Positions 27,601-35,500 of a stretch of DNA of 64,000 nucleotides are shown here, piece after piece. Each line of letters starts with the position of its first letter. The stretch's first letter is position 1. Source of the stretch: Pirellulaceae bacterium (lineage in GTDB: Bacteria; Planctomycetota; Planctomycetia; Pirellulales; Pirellulaceae); assembly GCA_019636385.1 (NCBI GenBank), contig JAHBXT010000005.1, positions 321,499-385,498 of the forward strand, given 5' to 3'. The position numbers and the translations under genes were made by a program. The notes under the pieces are model-generated. The model did not search any database. It saw only the letters and a list, made by a program, of their open reading frames with translations, and was not told the origin of the DNA.

Positions 27601-29282
27601 ATGAGCGTCAGTGTTTGATCGCGCTGATTGACCGTCAAAAGCGATTGGCCCCCGAGTCCAAGGTCGCCGCTGAGTACATTGGAGGGATTTCCACCGACTC
27701 CGAAAGTTATTACCTCAAACCCTCCAGATGCCGTCGCCTCAGTTGAAGGTGACGTCACGAAATTGGGAGGGCGATTGGGAAGCAGTTCTTCTACCAGCAG
27801 ATGAAACGGCTGTTCCACATACATTCCGTAGGGATCCGAGGCGCGAATCACAACTCTGTGACTGCCAATATCACTGTAACTCGTCGACCACTCCAAGAAC
27901 CCACTTAAGGCGTCAATGATCATGCCTTCGGGGCCTTGAACCAATTCATAGCGGAGTTGCGGGACAGTCGTCGCCTGCGCTTGGGCGTGGTATCGGTAAT
28001 TTCGTCCTGCTTCAATGCTGGTCACTGGCTGAGAACTGAAGCCGACCGGACCGGTATGGAGCCTTCCGTAGACACTCAGCCGATACTCGAATCGCTGGCC
28101 CGAATCGTTGCGAAAGCGAATCTCTGGGCCAGCGAGCGACTGGCCACTGGCCAGTACCGGGCCGTCCAGCCTGCCTGTTAAATCAATAAACGGACGGCCA
28201 TCCGGCAAGAAGCCATCGGGCCGAACCATAAACACGTTCGGGTCGCTGAAGTTCTCGAAAACGGCGATGATCGGTCCCAGTACCGCTGTGTTACCCCGGT
28301 TAGTCAACTGGGCCTGGGAGACCAACTGCAGGCGGTCGGTACTCAGACTCGTGCGACCGTAGTCGACTTCAAACATCCCTGTCAGATCGCTCAGTTGCCG
28401 AAAATCAAAGGCGCTGACCGGTGTTTGTCGAGATTCAGACAATCCTTCACCACTGCCCGGTGGCAGCGAGGTTGGAAGCTCCACGAACTCGTAGCCGCGA
28501 ATAATGACACTGGTGCTGTCGTCGCTATCGTTATTGACCAGCCGCGCCAGCACGCGGATCTCGGTCCCTACTGGGAATTCCGATAGATCAAAGATGACTT
28601 TTGAGTCTTGTCCGGCGGCAGCAATATCCATCCATACGCCACTGGCAGCTACAGGCTGATAACCTTCGGTCCAGTTGAATGCTGCTGAGCGGCTGGAGCT
28701 GAGCCGATTGGAGACTGGATTGCCGTTGGCCTGAACAATTTGAATCTCGAAGGCGTCGCGAATCTGCTGCCGTGCCTGTGTGTCGAACTCAGGTGCCTGA
28801 AACTTCACCTCCAGAGCTGGACGATTGGCAGGGACATTTAGAATTCTGTCCAGCTCCGTCACAAAGCCCGAACCCTCGAGCAATTGCGGCGAGCACGCAG
28901 CGCCGGCGAAGGAGCCGCCATCGGTGAAGAAGCCGCCGACGACACCGGAGCCTGCAAAGTTGAGGTGATTGACAACGCGCAGAGCGTCATTGGCGGAGAC
29001 TCGGCCGTCGCAGTTGGTGTCCACATACGGACCACTGCTGGGGGCCTCCACTTGGCGTGGCAGGTCACGCGGCAGACTGGGATTATTCAGCCAGTTGACA
29101 ATTCGCAGAGCATCCTGCGCGCTGACACGCGCCGGTTGGTCGCCCGTGACATCCAGAGGAAACACCGGATTGTGCCACATCGCAGCCGCCAACAGATCGC
29201 GGCGCTCAAGCTGTTCTAACTGGTGTACTCGCCGACGATATCTGCGGTGATGAATCTGGCTGATTAGCCGCTTCGACATCAT
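15693..29282 (-). CDS. Giant surface protein A: dockerin/FG-GAP/LamG/cadherin-like/RHS with unique C-terminal tip
   Basis: About 4529 aa. Order by rough residue: QLERRDLLAA, the planctomycete export-associated motif (25-35); two dockerin-like calcium loops (DVTGDQPARVSAQDALRIVN and DTNCDGRVSANDALRVVN, 45-110); a beta region; one He_PIG-like module (420-510); many FG-GAP/VCBS repeats of the D-N-DG-D type (600-1650); a LamG-like domain (1800-1990); an SdrD-B-like segment (2050-2230); seven cadherin/He_PIG-like modules (2265-2900); an RHS shell starting GNFRLSFEDLTIPVAGIP (3090) with dozens of YD repeats; and the RHS core YMRARYYDPLTARFLTIDP with DPTG near 4310. The last 220 residues are unique: a hydrophobic helix (LVAVGIVGLLLGLM) and a Gly-rich, beta-looking tail ending FFIFGF. 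ATG 29282 is preferred to TTG 29297. It is a likely secreted adhesin or processed RHS shell; its toxin status is unproven. Confidence 0.85.
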   Translation of the reverse strand: MMSKRLISQIHHRRYRRRVHQLEQLERRDLLAAAMWHNPVFPLDVTGDQPARVSAQDALRIVNWLNNPSLPRDLPRQVEAPSSGPYVDTNCDGRVSANDALRVVNHLNFAGSGVVGGFFTDGGSFAGAACSPQLLEGSGFVTELDRILNVPANRPALEVKFQAPEFDTQARQQIRDAFEIQIVQANGNPVSNRLSSSRSAAFNWTEGYQPVAASGVWMDIAAAGQDSKVIFDLSEFPVGTEIRVLARLVNNDSDDSTSVIIRGYEFVELPTSLPPGSGEGLSESRQTPVSAFDFRQLSDLTGMFEVDYGRTSLSTDRLQLVSQAQLTNRGNTAVLGPIIAVFENFSDPNVFMVRPDGFLPDGRPFIDLTGRLDGPVLASGQSLAGPEIRFRNDSGQRFEYRLSVYGRLHTGPVGFSSQPVTSIEAGRNYRYHAQAQATTVPQLRYELVQGPEGMIIDALSGFLEWSTSYSDIGSHRVVIRASDPYGMYVEQPFHLLVEELLPNRPPNFVTSPSTEATASGGFEVITFGVGGNPSNVLSGDLGLGGQSLLTVNQRDQTLTLIPNLRREPESANRTVSIGVPPQGDSSVIAGHEIDLSYPSYRYESRNFLDGFAQADLNGDGFMDTVASIRFTYRDTNGNNKNERYLVVNRGKGDGTFHAAVRYAVPGAVPDHGAPTTGGLRSLQAMDFNGDGWVDVLGLDFSTQQLVMYAGQEDGSLMSPQVQTMTTPLNLFLVADFDGDGTLDLLAQHQSPDTFGLLRGDGSGRFGAFEQIVSTPGTGYYDRAFAFGDLDDDGFLDVVFGGWESRALTVFMNDGTGSFHQSAVLPGTKSYEFGTESVTYVSIADYNADGQADILYGTSSGGGTNGGGLGLYRGDGTGVTFNFQSAGRNFLHRPSNLIGNNQPVDLNKDGHADVLLTLPGTGYHVTSGILVGLNNGDGTFQTNTFQDVIAAPHYSGSNQGIPLGIVAADYNLDGYLDVVSVSTNHVNGTGFSGASILLGDRPGSFLAPGEVVNSGTIFRQSSIIQTGDFNNDGLVDFWLAGGPSITRLSNGDGTFGPEILATPAIGNEFLAKGFTADFDKDGNFDLLWLGTGGVQGGPTGRYLTALGNGDGTFGLSFVQPVPDTFYGASYAVPGDFNADGFIDFAAIGGGVFGAGPFVEVWLYNPEHRGTFTQGQRSFLPRSPSAGSLAAADFDNNGFLDLVVVLPRLGSASPQHLLFYPGWGDGTFDQPTTVEISRHSALYQAHWMASGDLDHDGNADLVLKGSYGRLSVLMGQGDGTFGHPIDYVSDGYFDFNPSIELVDFNGDGHLDILSSGDGAGSNNRISLRLGKGDGTFSGRQVFDVAGTWGTIGTADFDNDGALDVAYLGSNPLGNVVILNGRRQGLVDAAIVNIDGNVNVLALNNTNAHLTVFEKASNDELTRQSDLLVGAGPVAMAHADLNGDGIAEVVTANRSAHSISILTHSNSGWTRADLAASPGLVDIEIRDVNQDAMRDIVLLDNFLNALLVMRNDGQGGFDPPEYITLGDRPIAMTLGNIVQSESIDAAILLATEPRILLMSGNPQGGFEPVSTIDLPAFGSAIVVGDFNLDGIGDLAVTLSEQDQTLILFGMGNGRFTRPQSIDVGSQPVGLRVSDVNSDGRPDLLVSNRGDDTVSVIVNRFDPVKVYKYDALAIDPDVDPVHYELTESPGGMMIDSATGDIRWAPSGYQVGSHRVLIRAADDRGGWTDQSFNIEVVAQQTNTAPVILTPASLTIPADQALQHSLKAVDLDDDTLRFRLLEGPAGSSIDPLTGELRWDPRQQGIDFGPNRHEQSVVSIPHHPSLELTSLTAEGWFRFDRNDQNVVLFRKTVWNPYPFAEESYTLRWQWGMLRGQIGRAYFDYDSASFPWTPEIGKWFHIAMTFDDASKAIRVFLNGIEVASTITDQRIRMDDNPLQLGLSGDEYFGAISQFRIWDSAHDANTIRSRMFQTVPGDSRGLVLDYRFQESDTVSVLDSSINAVHGSLGGHQWPARFRTLADQQTAVFRVGVEDGRGGMDEQTFIVNVSPILRGVITGQLFDDSSGDGVKQDQELPLPSWKVYLDNNANGQLDDGESTSITDVNGFFRIDELLAGSYQLSVQPQIGYKAIVPHTVAVLANTTSSVHLPAEANVGGILRGSVTQSASGAILPHQLVFADINGNGLWDAEEPYSYTDQQGRFELSGLANGNYKLHSSPPPSWTVTSPSTVAHDVVLENFELLDGLDFQLTPMNEWAAQQPQFRSTAPKSASIGERYRYSPSVVSPDNRPLTFSLSLSPPGMVVDPPTGVVVWTPAQAQTGSHQVVLRAADDQGHVRLQDFTIVVAEPNTSPVITSAPSLLATAGFVWQYQVRAQDAEQTQLTYELVGPPAGATVNSQSGRINWVPSTEMASQSIDMTVRVRDGRGGQTEQIFSVQVFANPPDSSPFTIQAPNVHASLLLGYAARTGGQDGLGQELSVELISGPAGLVHHGDGLLLWQPTSQQIGAHPLVLRYRSPTGQQMDQTFSIAVDSTAVRALPEIQSQPPVLAVVNSMYAYDILVNNPDGDALTYSLQQGPSGMSIGAANGTLRWTASRAQAGRWPVTIQVSNSQGASTTQTFEVNARLASGPPVITSVPPTLASAGMTYLYSVLAIDPEGDPLTFSVLEGPIGLAIDQRTGELSWTPTVQQIGQHPVIVSVVDGSGNQSTQGYFIAASLGQANRAPNISSQPELFGSVGHEFNYALSASDPEGGHISFQLRQGPIGMTVDSTSGLVRWTPTVAQAGRHIVTLIAVDPQGAAGVQSFELDVLAENSAPTITSMPPALVYAGGWFHYDILATDANLDPLRYEFTATVPAGMSLDALGRVRWQSSHADLGQHSTTVRVYDPRGGQAMQQINFQVIADTMAPRISVTATPGRWPWDGPILVQVSAIDNVGIMDLRLVVNGRAVALDAHKTARLYFDDWGIGDLTIEATARDAEGNSATASTSSFYRNPEIDYESGQGVPIALISSPNDGGTAFGMVEIRGSALRGAAPGTGFKEYRLSYALAGTNNFIEFAHGTSEVTDGQLGLWDTTLLENDAYVVRLEVVSQGGNTGVSEITVGLSGSLKLGNFRLSFEDLTIPVAGIPISIVRTYDTLRSERDGDFGFGWRLEYRNTDLRTSLPKSVLENIGVYTPFRPGVKVYMTLPGGQRQGWTFTPELRALAGFGSGNNLLLALPRFTPDRGNTSSLTAGNNWVMVNESGELYATGGIPWNPANPEFGGYSITTHDGLRYQIDGSTGWMTSAADRNGNRLLFTEDGIHSSSGDVGVTFHRDRVGRITAIADPLGNVLRYAYSASGDLVRSTDREGNISTYSYRFDRRHYLDSFHDPLSREVMRGNYDDTGRLQAVLVNGSALGFSYDTDAMLEIVQGPLGQPVLREFNDWGQLVRTQDTMGAESRFSYDSSGRLSSVIDPLGAAQSYTYTATGQLASTINSAGHVTQFAYDASGQLTTMIDPIGRSTRFELDSNGNRTAVWDAQGNATRFDFDSRGNIVKILHPDGTHETIQYDAAGRKIAQTDIAGIRIEYALDANGNILSSLLVDPTTQETVALGATSYDKNGRILTETNAVGGVRQYELDALGNRTRIIEPSGIVIEQAFDSQNNPVRISFANGFHVQQSFNSAGLLESSSVNGFNNSRVAYDDAGRPISSTIATADGSQDYSKGFSYDANGLLTQLHLPDGSLFGYQRDIAGNITGLSVNGQLTRAVYDAAGRVTQVLDDLGRTVLVDLDVLDRPVRKQYSDGSVEWFEYDIRGNLVRHTDRTGRSSRREFDMAGRVVAVVDSLGQRTNYTYDILGNLITRTDPDGHTVRTLYNALNLPTKRIDPLGNETTLQWDQAGRLTSVTDGNGRSIQYGYDASGLVTERIVDGRRQTFEYDQLGLLAKFVEQGREHQLTRDAFGRIVQRSDHPNQQVAFAYDGSGRIASYTTTGGSTSYQYDDRGRIRQVNFPDANWVRYEFDSHSRLSEKLLSNGIREIRQYDNNDRLTKITITNSLNEVVDSVEYVYSSATRIQSVRYKNGSETQFTYDAAGQLVVEKYLTAGVPTRTIEHTYDRRGNRIREQDSVNGTTMFSYDSANRLIEESMAGQLTRYSYDQAGRLVLKSWGGDETQYFWDADGKLTTVRIFRGNQVSIIEYEYDNAGIRTAKIVDGIRTEYVVGEINGLPEVLYEQTQGKSGVHYGFGYGLEAVSENSNVTFHLSDIRGSTAGLFDGTGHRTASPKFSAFGELDGADSGLNAHQLFAGHAVDPETGLIYMRARYYDPLTARFLTIDPAAGSVLEAISQHQYQYGYNDPVNNSDPTGKFVVEITSTLVAVGIVGLLLGLMQQTPVLVNRDYDVHWDGYIFNLQIEASVGVGAGFNFSLTYTESTSSGGFKGRGMHFLFGLGLTVSVPGPQISGTLGTLNLKVPKVLGSGLTTSWGALSGGFIFGGFNLTTVANLVSASLAVQGFGRGVQTGAPPFSDTNPFVVSGIGWDQGITVAAGLSVPVYGERVPASQPFSSSNNKDRNFFIFGF
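27979..29246. repeat. 1268-bp near-identical direct repeat, copy in gene A
   Basis: Matches 42561-43828 at a constant offset of 14582 bp. I saw only six mismatches by eye (near 28033, 28036, 28207 and three around 29130-29147). It encodes the segment from the LEQLERRDLLAA region through the first He_PIG-like start in the same frame in both genes. Identity ends abruptly at both sides. Confidence 0.9.
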
Positions 29283-29521
29283 ACGTCTCTCATTCAAGGG
29301 GAGACTACGCGTGCTGATGGAGACGCGTGCATTCTCTCAGCCAACCGCATCAGATCACCAGTCGTGAAGTTACAGACGCGGTCTAGTTTAGTCGAACCCT
29401 TCGTGTATTCCAAATTGAGCGGAGTAGTCGACAGAGGCGGTCAGCAGCCGGCCAAATTCCGATTGAGTCAACTCTGTACCCGCCCACCCGCTGGATGGGT
29501 ATGAAGCTGAGGCTAGGGACC
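29283..29521. other. Spacer between the two giant genes
   Basis: About 240 bp lie between the stop of giant gene B and the start of giant gene A. No small open frame fit for an immunity protein is seen. GAGAG lies just before ATG 29282 as a possible ribosome binding site. The spacer is unlike the DNA upstream of gene B. Confidence 0.4.
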
Positions 29522-32500
29522 TTACTTCTGATTCGGGAAATAGTCTTTTACATCCGCTGGGTTGATACCAAAAATCGGGTCCGCACTGGGCAGCGACGTG
29601 TCCAGCTCGAATCCGTTTTGAAACTGCCAATACAGACTTAAACCCCAGACACCAAAATCACTTGCCAGTGTTAGAACGATCGAAGCTAAACGAATCTTGG
29701 ATTCCAGATGGGGCAACTCTTCCAATCCCCGCAGGAAACCTGGTGCGGCATACATCAAATCCTCGGCAACTTTCTTGTTGATTTTCAGTTTGCCACCTAA
29801 TTCGACAACCTTCTCGGCAAGTGCCGAGTAGCTAGCAGGTAATTTCTGAGCATGAAGAAGACGCTGTGAGTTGATAAAGAACTGTCCCGCCGCTCCACCG
29901 GCTGCACCCAGGAAAAAGCCGGAGAAGAACCCACGCATAATACTACCGCCGGAGATGGCGGCCAATAAACCGGAGACGGCACCGTTAATCAATCCGTATT
30001 GCAATACGGATTGCAACTGAATCCCCTGTAGTGCTTCAATGAGAGTGTTCTCACCGGAAGGATCGCGGTTGCTGATCGGATTCAGGTGTGCATATACATA
30101 ACGATGAAGCGAAAGTGGGTCATTTTGGAACCCTGCAAAAGGATCCTGAGAAATGAACCGACCGGTCGCGGGGTCGTAATGTCTGGCACGCAAAAAGTAC
30201 ATACCGCTGCTGTTGTCGCGACTCTCACCGGTATATAGCCATTCAAGCGGCGTCACACCATTGCGCACAAGCACGTCGCCAAACCCGGTATACGAAATTC
30301 GATCTGTGATCTGGCCATTGGAATTGGACAGTAGCCGCGTGCTTCCCAGGTGATCGCCGTGTACGATCATCGGCTGCGCACCAATCAACAGGGAGATTCT
30401 CGCTCCAGCCGACGAGGCATAAGTATGACGGACCGTGCTAGTTGGCTCCTCATGCAATTCTTCAAGAACCACTGCCAAAGGTCGATTGTCGTCGATCAAT
30501 AGTCTTCGTTGGCCGCGCGCATCCAAAGTTTGAATGCGTTGCCCACGATGGTCGTAAACATATTCAGCCTCCAGAATGCCCTGCGCGCCTTGTGTCACCC
30601 GTATCAGGCGACCGGCCGAATCCCACACGAAATCTTGGCGATCGCCGTTGTCCGGCACGATCGAAATAAGATTACCATTCGCGTCGAAGATTCGGTTGGT
30701 CTGCCCCGTTGCGTCCGTTAGCGTTATCAATTGGTCGCGAGAATCGTAGCTGTACAGAGTAGTTCCTGAGGCGGTGTCAAATGTAGCCAGGCGGTTGCCG
30801 ACCGCATCATACTCGTACTGGATGGTCCGCTGTCCGCCAGCCGAAGCTGTGTGCGTTTCCCTGATTAATCGGCCCGACGCATCGTATTGATAGCTGGATT
30901 GGCTACCATCCAATTCAGTCAACGACGTGCGACGCCCAGCAGCATCGATTTGATAGGTATAGCGTGACAATAGCTCGGTTGGTGATTCAAGGTCAATCTG
31001 CAGGACGCGCCCGCGCGCGTCGTGCTGCCGCTGCTCGACCAATCCGTTCCAATACCGCGTTTGAACCAAATTACTCGAGGCGTCGTAGGCAAATTCCGTT
31101 TCTAGTCCAGCACTGTCGGTGACCACTACCGGTCTGGAAAGTGCATCGTAGACGTATTGTGTGAGCGAGGAGGCCGTACGGATGGATACGATGTTTCCGC
31201 GTTGATCATAGGTGTAATCAACAAACAGTCCGTCGGGATCAGTTCTTTTCAGCACTCGATCCAGTTCATCGTAGTCATACTTCGTGACGCCCCGATTGTC
31301 TCGAACCTGTACAATACGACCGGTAGATGTATAGGAATATTCAAGCACTTCATCTGATCGTCGAGATTCGACCACTCGCCCCAGCACGTCGTAGAGGTAC
31401 GTTGAGGCCTGACCGGCAAAGTCCACTTCACGGATCAGTTGCCCGGCCAGATCATACTCGTAGGTTCGAGTCGATCCGTCTGGAAGAGTTTTACTGAGTA
31501 TTCGATCTTCCAAGTCGTATGTGAATCGGGTTTGTCGTCCCAGAGCATCGACCGTTCGCACCAGACGACCAAGGGAGTCATAATGGTGCGTAGTACGATT
31601 GCCCAGAGGATCGACGACGGCAGTAATTCTTCCAAGCGGATCGTACTCGTAGCGTGTCGTTTCTCCGATCGCGTTGGTTCGCGCAATCACATCGTTGCGA
31701 GCGTTAAACTGTAGTCGCTCCAATTCTCCATTGGCATAGATTGTTTCGATGGGATTTCCTGACAGATCGTACGTCCACCGAGTGATATGACCACTTGGGT
31801 CAATATGACTAACTTTGCGTTCTGCAAGGTCATACGTTATTTTCGTAGTCTGTCCTAGCGGGTCAATAATCTCGGCGGGGCGAGACGCTGTGCCGTAAGA
31901 ATATGTCGTTCGATAGCCTTCCTCGTCTATCACCGCAATCAATTGACCGGCAAGGTCGTATTCAAAAGCACGCCTGGGATTATCAGCAAGATCATCCGGT
32001 GTCGGGTCCGGCAAGATGATAACGGTCGGGCGATTAACAGCGTCGTACTGGTAATGAGTCGAACGCCCACCACGGTCCGTAAGCTGAATTAAGTTGCCGA
32101 CCAGATCATACTGCTTGGTCTCCGTCAAGCCATCAGGGTAGGTAGTGCGGATCAAGCGGTTCATCGAGTCATAAGTAAAGGTGGTGATCCGTCCCAGTGG
32201 ATCGGTTGTCGAAGTCCGATTGCCAGCCGCATCATAGCTGTAGAGCGTTCGGCCTCCGACTGCATCCACAACCTCAAGTAAGCGTCCGTTGGCATCGTGG
32301 CTGAATTCTCGGCGAACTTCCACAACGCCATCGTCGGTGTGAAGCATGACAATGGAGGCAGTCATGTAGCCAGCGCCGTCGTATTCATGACGCGCCACAG
32401 TGCCTGCAGCATCGGTAATACTTAGTAATCGCTGATTGACGATCGTTGTTTGAATCGCCCCGACTCCGGAGATGACAGTCGCGCTCGGATCACCTGAGAT

Positions 32501-35500
32501 TGAGTAAGTTATGGTCGTCAGATTTCCAACACCGTCGCGGATACGTAAAGGATTTCCTCGGCTATCCAATTCAGATCGCGTCGTTGCACCAAAGACATCC
32601 GTTGCGGTTTCTAACGTGCCAAAACTCCCAAATGTTTGATAGGTTATCCCGCCGGACGGATCTATGATCGAAGTGATATTTCCCGCTGAATCATAGCCAT
32701 AGCGAGTTATTCGGCCCAAGGGATCGCGATATTCAACCGGTAGATTCAGATCGTTAAATACAAGCCGCGACTCGCCGCCCAACGCATCTGTATGGCTGAC
32801 CTGATTTCCAAAGGCGTCATATCCGATCACGGAAATCCGCCCCAGTGGATCCGTTACCAATACAAAGTGGTTATCTGGATCATAGTCCATTTGTCGAACT
32901 GTCCCATCCGCCATGGTTAGACTGGTTAGTCGTCCTTGGTCAGAGAAATTGGTTCGTATGCCGGTTCTTCCCAGCGGATCAACGATCGTGTCTAAATAGT
33001 GAGGTCGGTCGGTGCGGTAAGTCATCGTGGTAGAATGATCTTCTCGGTCAGTAACGCGGATCAGATCACCGCTGGCAGAGTAGCCATAACGAATCGCATT
33101 GCCTGCCGGATCTGTTATCGAAGTGATGCGGCCATGGCGGTCGCGGGCGATAGTAATACCGACGTCTCCCTGCGAACTGGTGATGCCATTGTCGCTGAAG
33201 GTCAGACGATTCCCACTGCGATCTGCGGCGGTTTCCATCAAGCCAGTTGAGCCGTCGATGAAGTAGCGTGTTCCGTCAGCGGTTGTCACCGTAAAGCCGC
33301 CGCCGAAGTCGGGGCTGGCGGGGTTCCAAGGCATTCCACCAGTCGCGTAAAGTTCGCCGAACTGATTGACGGTCAGCCAACCGCTACCGGCACTGAGTGT
33401 GGCGGTGTTGCCGCGATCAGGAGTGTAGCGCGGGGAGGCCATCACCAGATCATTGCCCTTAGCCCAGCCTGGCAGAACCTTAAACTCAGGGGTGAATGTC
33501 CAACTCACGCGCTCGCCACCTGGCAGGGTCATGAAAATCTTGGTGCCAGAACGGAAGGGAGTGAAGATACCAAGGTCCTCCAAGCCGCTCTTGGGCAGGC
33601 TGACGCGCAAGTCAGTGTTGCGGTACTCGAGCCGCCAACCATATCCAAAATCACCGTCGCGATCGGCTCGCAAGGTGTCGTAGCTGCGGGCGATGGTAAT
33701 CGGTATGCCAGCCACGGGAATGGTGAGATCTTCGAAACTCAAGCGGAAATTACCGAGCTTCAAATTCCCCGTTACCGACACCTCAACCTCCACCGCCGCG
33801 AAACTGCCAAAGGTGTCCATGACTTCCAGCTTGAGTACATAGTTGTCATTCTCAAGAAGGGTCGTATCCCACTTACCCAACGCAGCCGCTGAAACCTGCG
33901 TGGTTCCCTCATGAATCAGTGAGTATTGGGTTTGATCGATGCGTCGATAACTGAGTGTATAACGTTCGAAGTCGGGAGAGATGGCTGTGCCAATCACGTC
34001 GACAAAGCCGCTGACTGCCGCTCCCTGACCAATACTGGTAATGGCGGCCTCAGGTGCGGGATTGCCGCTGCCATCCTCTTCGCCGCTCCGCATGAGCACT
34101 CGTCCCGTGGCCGTCCCAACATTGCCCGCAGCATCGGTGGCCGTTGCGATTAATCGACCGTTGCCTGGAGCCGAGAAATAGACGCGAGCCGTTCCGTCTG
34201 GTGCCAATTCAACCGACTGGCCGTCGACTCTCAATTCCAGATTCGTAACACCCACGTTGTCCGTCGCAATGACTCGTACAATGGCCGGATGCACAGTCCA
34301 CGGGAAGAGTACAGGCTCGCCGGTGACGATGATTGTCAAGCGAGGCGCTAGCGTATCCGGAACAACCCCAAAGGTATAACTCTGCGTTGCCGAGGCCCCC
34401 AGTCCGTCACGCACGCGCACTACGACTTCACGCCCACCCAGTGGCGTATTCAATTGCGTCTGCCAGCGAATTCGCCCGAGCGCGTCGATCGTCATTCCCT
34501 CGGGCCCCTGAACTAGCTCATAAGTCAGTGGCTCACGATCCGGATCGATGGCTAGTACATCGTATCGATACAGCTCTCCCTGGCTGATACTCAACGTGGG
34601 ATTGGAACGAATCTCCGGCGCTCGATTGGCGGCTCGGACATCGACTTGGAAAGATTGTACTGCCACTGCTCCCTGAGGATCGGAGGCGGTTAACACAATC
34701 CCAACCGTTCCAATTTCCGCAGATTGCGGGGTCCAAGTGATCACGCCTGAAACCGCATCAATCACCATGCCAGCGGGAGCAATCCGAAGTCCATACGTGA
34801 GGTCGTCTCCCTCGGGATCTGTTCCCTGTAGCATATAAACATAAGGTTGCCCCACGACAGCATCCGCCGGTGCCGTGCTGTTGACGCTCGGTGCGCGATT
34901 GCTAACCCCAGCCGCCACTGCAATTGAGAAAGTCTGAGTGGAGAAATTGCCCAAGCCATCACTAACGCGAATCGATACTGCGGCGAGCCCAACCTGCTCA
35001 GCCGTCGGGGTCCACGCGATCTCGCCCGATTGCGTATCAATCAGCATTCCGACAGGTGCCAAAACCAATTCATGCTGCAAGGGACTAGCTGATGGGTTGC
35101 TGGTTCGAACGGAATACAAATAGGTACTTCCCACAACCGCTTCCGTAGGTGGAGCACTGGAGATCGTAGGTACCAGCGACGAGCTGCGAACTGCAATTCT
35201 AAAGCTCTGAGTAACGACATGTCCGAACAGGTCGAACCCCCGCACGACAACTTCCTGAACGCCCAAAGAATCCCTGGTAGGCATCCAGCGGATAAATCCG
35301 TATTGCGGATCGATGGACATTCCAACCGGGGCATCCACTAACTCGAATAGCACCGCTTCGGGAGCGATGACATCGTACTCATAGAGAATGCCCACTCTGG
35401 CAGCCGTTTCCGGCAGCGAGTCGATGCTCAACGTCGGCATCGGTGCCCGCGAGACAACTGCGATTGACTCAGTCCGTTCTGCGCGTCCTCCTCGGGAATC

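Noticed and set aside
15693..29282. Calling the giant RHS proteins contact-dependent toxins outright
   Set aside because: The RHS core and DPxG sites are present, but the tips match no toxin I recognise and no immunity gene is visible.
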